64,000 bases of DNA. It comes from an uncultured Oscillospiraceae bacterium. GTDB taxonomy: Bacteria > Bacillota > Clostridia > Oscillospirales > Oscillospiraceae. Positions 59,529-64,000 of this stretch are shown in pieces. Within the stretch, counting starts at the first letter, position 1. Each line of letters begins with the position of its first letter. A program made the position numbers and the translations under genes. The notes beneath the pieces are model-generated. The model ran no database searches. It was not told the DNA's origin and saw only the letters and a list, made by a program, of their open reading frames with translations. The DNA lies in NCBI GenBank assembly GCA_910585265.1, contig CAJUCA010000010.1, forward strand, positions 8,250-72,249, in the 5' to 3' direction.

Positions 59529-59690
59529 AGAACCTGTATTCACAACCTCAAACGCCGTGTGGGCGGGTCTTTTTCCGCCATACTGCGTTGCGTTTTCTTG
59601 CAATACACAAAGTATTCCTGCGAAAACGCGCCTTGTCTGGCGAAAAAATCCCTCGCCCACCCGGCATCTTCCGCTGTGAATACAGGTTCT
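59529..59690 (+). repeat. MITE-like element, copy 1
   Basis: 162 bp with perfect 16-bp terminal inverted repeats AGAACCTGTATTCACA (59529-59544) and TGTGAATACAGGTTCT (59675-59690). The inside is strongly self-complementary. It begins one base after the neighbouring element ends. Confidence 0.85.
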
Positions 59691-59729
59691 TAAAACAACG
59701 AAGGCTCGCCGTCGGCAGGCCCCCGTCCC

Positions 59730-59984
59730 TCATTTTTCGTGGAGATAGCTTTTCAGCAGCACCTGCAGCAGCTCGTCCCGGTCCAGCTGGCGGATGAGCG
59801 TGCGGGCATTGTTGTGGTTGGTGATGTAGGTGGGGTCCTCGCTGAGGATATAGCCCACGATCTGGTTGATGGGGTTATAGCCCTTCTCCTGGAGGGAATT
59901 ATAGACGGAGGACAGGATCATCCGGATCTCCTGGTCCTTGTCAATGCTGACGCTGAATTTGCGTGTGTAGTCGATGTCGTTCAT
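59730..59984 (-). CDS. ireB: IreB family regulatory phosphoprotein
   Basis: 84 residues: YTRKFSVSIDKDQEIRMILS, LQEKGYNPINQIVGYILSED, and YITNHNNARTLIRQLDRDEL, the conserved IreB (DUF965) sequence. In Firmicutes it is phosphorylated by the PASTA kinase and influences cell-wall antibiotic tolerance. Start ATG 59984 with GGGGGTG six bases upstream; GTG 59993 is an alternative. Both flanks are MITE-like repeats in opposite orientation. Confidence 0.88.
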   Translation of the reverse strand: MNDIDYTRKFSVSIDKDQEIRMILSSVYNSLQEKGYNPINQIVGYILSEDPTYITNHNNARTLIRQLDRDELLQVLLKSYLHEK

Positions 59985-60091
59985 CGGGCGCACCCCCTCT
60001 TTCTTGTTACTGCTATTTTAGCCTACAACGGCCCCGTTGTAAAGAGGAAATCAAAAAATTTACAAGGGAATCCCTCTATGAAAAATCTGTA

Positions 60092-60253
60092 AGAACCTGT
60101 ATTCACAGCCGAAGATGCCGGGGGGACGAGGGATTTTTTCGCCAGACAAGGCGCGTTTTCGCAGGAATACTTTGTGTATTGCAAGAAAACGCAACGCAGT
60201 ATGGCGGAAAAAGACCCGTCCACACGGCGTTTGAGGTTGTGAATACAGGTTCT
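60092..60253 (-). repeat. MITE-like element, copy 2 (inverted)
   Basis: 162 bp, same length and ends as 59529-59690 but in opposite orientation, with about four or five base differences by eye. The ireB gene lies between the copies. Confidence 0.85.
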
Positions 60254-60362
60254 AAAACCTATACCGCCCCGGGGGGCAAAGGGATTGACGAACCGGCCCG
60301 GGGATGTTAAGATAGTAGCATCCGACAAAATTCGTACCCACCGCTGAAGGAGGAATTTCCCT

Positions 60363-61556
60363 ATGGCTTCCAGGCCCTCTCCCAACAGTTTGATCCACTG
60401 CGCCGTCTGCGGCGAGGATTATAGCGCGACCTATAAACGCTGTCCCTTCTGCGGGGCGAAGAACGCGCCGCCCGCCGCGCCCAATCCCCCCCGCCGTGCC
60501 CCGGCCCCCCCGCCCGCCTACGGCGGCGATCCGGAGCCGGCCCCTCCCTCCCGCCGCGGGGCACCCGCCGATCCCGACGACACCTACGTGTTCGACGGGC
60601 AGGATCTCTTTGACGACGAGCCCGAGGAGGACTACCGCCCCGCCCGCCCCCGCGGCGGCAAGCGTCTGGCGGAGAAGCCCTCCTCCAATCCCTTTGCCGA
60701 GGCCCAGATCAACTGGCCCCGGATGATCACCTTCCTGTGCTCCCTGATCATCATCGTGGCCGCGCTGATCATCATCTTCACCGTGATCTATCCCCAGCTC
60801 CGGGACGGCGGCGGGCCGGGGGTCAACGCCACCGAGCAGCCCTCCCTCCCCGTCTCCACCGACCCGGTCCAGCCCACCCAGCCCATCGGCCCCACCGTCA
60901 CCGATCCGGTGGGCGGCGTCACCGATCCCCCGGTGGAGCCCGGCGTGACCGATCCCCCCCAGGTGGGGGACGATGAGCCCACCGGACTGACCCTGAGCCG
61001 GAAGGAATTCACCCTGAACCCCACCGACGGCTGGAACAGCTATAAAATCATAGCCACCGTCACCCCCGCCGGCTGGAACGGCACGGTGACCTGGAAATCC
61101 AGCGATCCCTCTCTGGCCGCCGTGTCCGCGGACGGCACCGTGACCCACGCCAACCCCGACGTGACCGGCCTCCACCGGGTGTTCATCACCGCCCAGGCGG
61201 GCACCATGGAAGCGACCTGTACCGTCTATATCGCCCCCAAGCCCACCGCTACCCAGCCCCCCGCCCAGTCCGATCCCCCGGCCCAGACCAATCCCCCGGT
61301 GGAGCCCACCCAGGCTCCCCCCTCCGGCGGCAATGTCACGGTGGGCCGCACCGGCACCATCGTAAATGCGGAGGGCGGCCTCCGGGTGCGCTCCGGCCCG
61401 GGCACCACCTACGCCCCCATTGCCTCTATCACCAACGGCACCACCATCACCGTGCTGGCCGAGGCGGGGGACGGCTGGTATCAGATCAACTTCTCCGGCC
61501 AGGGCGGAGCCGCCACCACCGGCTATATCCGGGGCGAGTATATCTCCACCAACTGA
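60363..61556 (+). CDS. Zinc-ribbon membrane protein with Ig-like and SH3 domains
   Basis: 397 residues. N-terminal zinc ribbon (CAVCGEDY and CPFCGAKN), a Pro-rich cytoplasmic stretch, a membrane segment (FLCSLIIIVAALIIIFTVIY), then outside a BIG2-type Ig domain (GTVTWKSSDPSLAAVSADGT) and an SH3b domain (GGLRVRSGPGTTYAPIASI). SH3b domains bind the cell wall. ATG 60363 has AAGGAGG. Substrate or partner unknown. Confidence 0.8.
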   Translation: MASRPSPNSLIHCAVCGEDYSATYKRCPFCGAKNAPPAAPNPPRRAPAPPPAYGGDPEPAPPSRRGAPADPDDTYVFDGQDLFDDEPEEDYRPARPRGGKRLAEKPSSNPFAEAQINWPRMITFLCSLIIIVAALIIIFTVIYPQLRDGGGPGVNATEQPSLPVSTDPVQPTQPIGPTVTDPVGGVTDPPVEPGVTDPPQVGDDEPTGLTLSRKEFTLNPTDGWNSYKIIATVTPAGWNGTVTWKSSDPSLAAVSADGTVTHANPDVTGLHRVFITAQAGTMEATCTVYIAPKPTATQPPAQSDPPAQTNPPVEPTQAPPSGGNVTVGRTGTIVNAEGGLRVRSGPGTTYAPIASITNGTTITVLAEAGDGWYQINFSGQGGAATTGYIRGEYISTN

Positions 61557-61567
61557 CCGCACAACCG

Positions 61568-61600
61568 GGAACGCCGCCCGTCCGGGCGGCGTTCCTTTCT
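61568..61600 (+). terminator. Rho-independent terminator
   Basis: GGAACGCCGCCCG 61568-61580 pairs with CGGGCGGCGTTCC 61583-61595, then TTTCT. It follows the SH3 protein gene. Confidence 0.75.
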
Positions 61601-61617
61601 GAAAGGAGGCGTCCGCC

Positions 61618-62253
61618 ATGCTCACCGTGGAGCGCGCCGGAGCCATGAACCTGGAAAATGCCATGCGCGGGGCCCGCAACCCCATGAACAGCTGGGCCCG
61701 CTCAGACAGCGGCTATAACGCCGCCGGGGAATACGTGCTGGGCCCCAACGACCTGGATCTGGCCCTGCGCCTGTGCGCTTCGGGCAGCGACCACCGGAAA
61801 TTCCTCCGGCAGATCTTCGTGTCCCTGGACGTCACCGCCCCCCTGTACTGGTGGAAGGAGTTCGACACCTATAAGGTGGGCACCGTGGCCAACTCCACCT
61901 CCACCATGCACAAGCTCCACGCGAAGCCTCTGGAGCTGTCCGACTTCTCCACCGACCACCTGACCCCCGCCTCCCTGGAGGCCTTCCGGCGGTACGTGGA
62001 CTATCTCGAGACCGTGCGCCGGCGGTATGTGGCGGACAACGACAAGGCCGACTGGTACGACCTGATCCAGCTCCTCCCCTCCAGCTACCACCAGATGCGC
62101 ACGGTGACGCTGAACTACGAGGTGCTGGCCAGCATCTACTTCGCCCGCCGCAGCCACAAGCTGGACGAGTGGCACACCTTCTGCGACGAGCTTCTGGCCC
62201 TGCCCTACGCCCGCCAGCTGCTGGGCGCGATAGGCGGCGAAACCATCCCATAA
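61618..62253 (+). CDS. Conserved protein, distantly ThyX-like
   Basis: 211 residues. Sequence such as RKFLRQIFVSLDVTAPLYWW and SYHQMRTVTLNYEVLASIYF reminded me of phage and Clostridial proteins related to flavin-dependent thymidylate synthase. The RHRxxS motif of real ThyX is not present, so catalysis of dTMP synthesis is not supported. Good site AAAGGAGG before ATG 61618. Confidence 0.6.
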   Translation: MLTVERAGAMNLENAMRGARNPMNSWARSDSGYNAAGEYVLGPNDLDLALRLCASGSDHRKFLRQIFVSLDVTAPLYWWKEFDTYKVGTVANSTSTMHKLHAKPLELSDFSTDHLTPASLEAFRRYVDYLETVRRRYVADNDKADWYDLIQLLPSSYHQMRTVTLNYEVLASIYFARRSHKLDEWHTFCDELLALPYARQLLGAIGGETIP

Positions 62254-62260
62254 GCAAACG

Positions 62261-62290
62261 CGCCCCCCGGCTCACCGCCGGGGGGCGTTT
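62261..62290 (+). terminator. Rho-independent terminator
   Basis: CGCCCCCCGGC 62261-62271 pairs with GCCGGGGGGCG 62277-62287, followed by TTT. Ends the gene at 61618-62253. Confidence 0.75.
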
Positions 62291-62345
62291 CTCGCGGGCC
62301 GCCGGAACCAATCCAGCCGAACGCCGCAGTTATCAATACAGGCTC

Positions 62346-63020
62346 TTAAAGCCCCAGCCAGCCCTGCAATCCGGCCAGATCCTCCGCGATATACACATGG
62401 GGATATGCCCGGAAGGCCTCCCTGGGGGTGGTGCCGTTCAGCACCGCGCAGAAGCCGCACCCGCCCGCCTGGGCGGTGGCGGCGTCGATCACCGTGTCCC
62501 CGCAGAACAACGCCTGTCCCGGCTCCAGCCCGAACCGGGCCAGGGCCAGGTTCAGCCCCTCCGGGTCCGGCTTCACCCTGGACACCTCGTCCCAGCCGAT
62601 GATCAGCTCCACCAGCTCCAGCCGCCCCTGGTGGGCCAGGATCTGCCGGATGGTGTCCCCCGGCTTGGTGGACACGATGGCGGTATGTACCCCCGCCCCC
62701 TTCAGGGCGGACAGCAGCTCCACCGCCCCGGGCAGCAGGCGGGTGCCCTTGATCATCAGCTCCCGCCCCGGCCCGCTGGCCTCGGTGCCCACCGTAATGT
62801 GGAACTGGTGGACAAAAGCCGCCTGCCGCTCCGGGTCCGTGTCCCCAGTGAGGTGGGTGAAGCCGTTCTCCAGCGTCATGCCCACCGTGGTCCGCACCTG
62901 CTCCACCGTGGGCGCGGGCAGGCCCAGGGCGGAAAAGCCCAGCTGATAGCCCTGGGCGATGGCGGCGGTGGAGTCCCCCAGCGTGTAGTCGAAATCGAAA
63001 AAGATCCCCTGATAGTCCAT
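62346..63020 (-). CDS. HAD-family phosphatase (phosphoglycolate phosphatase-like)
   Basis: 224 residues. HAD motifs: FFDFDYTLGDS (nucleophile Asp), TAIVSTKP, and VSRVKPDPEGLNLAL with LFCGDTVIDAATAQAGG. A phosphatase of small phosphorylated metabolites. The first motif has DFDYTL in place of DLDGTL. ATG 63020 has GGAGG six bases before. The stop lies beside a stray repeat end at 62330-62349. Confidence 0.82.
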   Translation of the reverse strand: MDYQGIFFDFDYTLGDSTAAIAQGYQLGFSALGLPAPTVEQVRTTVGMTLENGFTHLTGDTDPERQAAFVHQFHITVGTEASGPGRELMIKGTRLLPGAVELLSALKGAGVHTAIVSTKPGDTIRQILAHQGRLELVELIIGWDEVSRVKPDPEGLNLALARFGLEPGQALFCGDTVIDAATAQAGGCGFCAVLNGTTPREAFRAYPHVYIAEDLAGLQGWLGL

Positions 63021-63077
63021 GTCATACCTCCGTTTTCCGGTTACTCTGGGGTATGATACCACAAACCGCCCCGGCTT

Positions 63078-63395
63078 TCAACCTCCGGCCTGCTCCAGCA
63101 GGTTGGCCGCCCCGTACCGCAAACAGCGGTACAGCCTCTGCCGCCCCCGCTTCAGCGTCCGGGACACGGTGGACTTGTTCACCCCCAGCTCCTTGGCGAT
63201 GGCCTCCATGCTCATGTTACGCCCGTAGTAGAGGATCATGTACTCCCGCTGCCGGGGGGTGACGTCCTGCCGCAGGGCGTGGGTCAGGTTCCGCTTCAGG
63301 CGGTTGATCTGATCCCGGTTGTCGTCGGCCATCAGCTCGGTGTATACCCTCAGATCCGCCAGGCCGAAGCCATTCTCATAAGAAACGGTGCGCAT
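63078..63395 (-). CDS. Sigma-70 region-4-like regulator
   Basis: 105 residues; the C-terminal half (VTPRQREYMILYYGRNMSME and AIAKELGVNKSTVSRTLKRG) is a sigma region-4/LuxR-type HTH. Likely a small DNA-binding regulator. Downstream in the same operon as two small genes. Confidence 0.7.
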   Translation of the reverse strand: MRTVSYENGFGLADLRVYTELMADDNRDQINRLKRNLTHALRQDVTPRQREYMILYYGRNMSMEAIAKELGVNKSTVSRTLKRGRQRLYRCLRYGAANLLEQAGG

Positions 63396-63399
63396 TGCG

Positions 63400-63648
63400 T
63401 TACCTCCTTCTGTGATCCACCGGGCCGCTCCCCCGCCGGGGGGTGAATTTCCGGTAGTAGCCGTTCAAATGCCGCGCCACCTCCCGCACGTCCCGGTACA
63501 TGGAGCGCAGCGGCCTCAGCCTCCGGTCCAGCTGTATCCGGCGCGGCCCGTCCCCGGTCTCCCGCAGGACCCGCTCCAGCTCGGAGATCCGCCCCCGCAG
63601 CATGGCCGCCGTCTGCTCGTATTCCAGTGATAGCTCGTACAGTGTCAT
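63400..63648 (-). CDS. Small coiled-coil protein
   Basis: 82 residues: MTLYELSLEYEQTAAMLRGR, then ISELERVLRETGDG, a helical hairpin, and a basic end (HRRR). ATG 63648 overlaps the upstream stop (ATGA). Function unknown; often seen with the sigma-like gene in related genomes, by memory. Confidence 0.6.
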   Translation of the reverse strand: MTLYELSLEYEQTAAMLRGRISELERVLRETGDGPRRIQLDRRLRPLRSMYRDVREVARHLNGYYRKFTPRRGSGPVDHRRR

Positions 63649-63875
63649 AGCGTCCCTCTCCTGTCCTCCCCTTCGTCCCGGCCCACCCGCCGACGGCGGT
63701 GGGCAAAATAATACCGGGCGTACCGTCCGATGCAGTCCTCGCACACCGTCCGGCCCTCCAGCGCGAAATAGGGGTCCCCGGGGTACAGCTCCCCCCGGCA
63801 CAGACGGCACCGCAGCAGGTGCCCCGGCCCCTCCGCCCCATTTCGCGATCTATTTTTGAAAAAACCTGTTGACAA
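63645..63875 (-). CDS. Small zinc-ribbon protein
   Basis: 76 residues with CRLCRGELYPGDPYFALEG and VCEDC, a treble-clef type zinc site. TTG 63875 is the only plausible start upstream of the cysteines, but it overlaps the -35 of the divergent tRNA promoter, so the start is uncertain. Confidence 0.5.
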   Translation of the reverse strand: MSTGFFKNRSRNGAEGPGHLLRCRLCRGELYPGDPYFALEGRTVCEDCIGRYARYYFAHRRRRVGRDEGEDRRGTL

Positions 63876-63897
63876 ATTTCCCTCCCACTGCTATAAT
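63869..63897 (+). promoter_or_regulatory. Consensus sigma-A promoter of tRNA-Thr
   Basis: TTGACA 63869-63874, 17-bp spacer, TATAAT 63892-63897: a perfect consensus, followed 31 bases later by the tRNA. Confidence 0.9.
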
Positions 63898-63928
63898 AAG
63901 CTCCGTTGTGAACGCGAAGCCTTACCGT

Positions 63929-64000
63929 GCTGGTGTAGCTCAGCTGGTAGAGCAGCTGATTTGTAATCAGCAGGTCGGGGGTTCGAATCCGTCCACCAGC
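63929..64000 (+). tRNA. tRNA-Thr (anticodon TGT), cut by the window edge
   Basis: Acceptor GCTGGTG pairs with CACCAGC at the window end; anticodon stem GCTGA/TCAGC around TTTGTAA gives anticodon TGT (reads ACA). T-loop TTCGAAT. Only the discriminator base and CCA are outside the window. Confidence 0.93.

Overview
The window looks like the chromosome of a GC-rich, Gram-positive gut anaerobe of the Oscillospiraceae type (Flavonifractor / Lawsonibacter / Intestinimonas relatives). The signs are strong Shine-Dalgarno sites, an ireB gene, LPxTG/sortase proteins, a butyrate kinase plus [FeFe]-hydrogenase, and a Firmicutes-type conjugation system. The taxonomic call is an inference.

Bases 1-780 are mobile-element-like: the end of an unidentified gene, an element-type sigma-factor-like gene, a large dyad and a perfect hairpin terminator. 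Bases 1165-14057 form a compact metabolic cluster. A PucR-type regulator and a holo-ACP synthase diverge from a nine-gene operon: butyrate kinase, acyl-ACP thioesterase, two-cluster ferredoxin, fumarate/APS-reductase-like flavoprotein, [FeFe]-hydrogenase with a degenerate N-terminal iron-sulfur site, thiolase-fold enzyme, a DUF35 protein fused to two nearly identical acyl carrier domains, phosphate acyltransferase and an MFS carrier. It reads as a self-contained pathway that may run on a carrier protein rather than free CoA. Its substrate is unknown.

Bases 14231-56991 are the conjugation and accessory part of an integrative conjugative element (ICE), almost all on the minus strand. It holds VirD4, a toprim protein, relaxase and RHH accessory protein, M23 hydrolase, VirB4, VirB3/PrgI-like, VirB6-like and a small VirB2-like protein, a split cytosine methyltransferase, an adenine methyltransferase, a surface module (2298-residue thioester/Cna-B adhesin, secreted sortase, secreted amidase-like protein, membrane-anchored protein), and a block of ArdA-like and other accessory proteins. 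Two plus-strand genes (nucleotidyltransferase, UvrD-like helicase) sit inside it with their own promoters. The element abuts the 3' end of a tRNA-Ala gene. No integrase is visible, and the metabolic cluster lies between mobile-element genes, so it may be ICE cargo.

Bases 57303-64000 are ordinary chromosome: tRNA-Ala with a truncated copy beside it, a transglutaminase lipoprotein, ireB flanked by two inverted copies of a 162-bp MITE-like repeat, a zinc-ribbon/Ig/SH3 membrane protein, a HAD phosphatase, a small sigma-like regulator module and tRNA-Thr at the edge.

Two ideas deserve attention. One is the ACP-tethered, hydrogenase-linked carboxylate cluster. The other is a short Met/Gly-rich C-terminal tail shared by many unrelated ICE accessory proteins and resembling the end of the relaxase, which could be a type IV secretion signal that lets anti-restriction proteins travel with the DNA.
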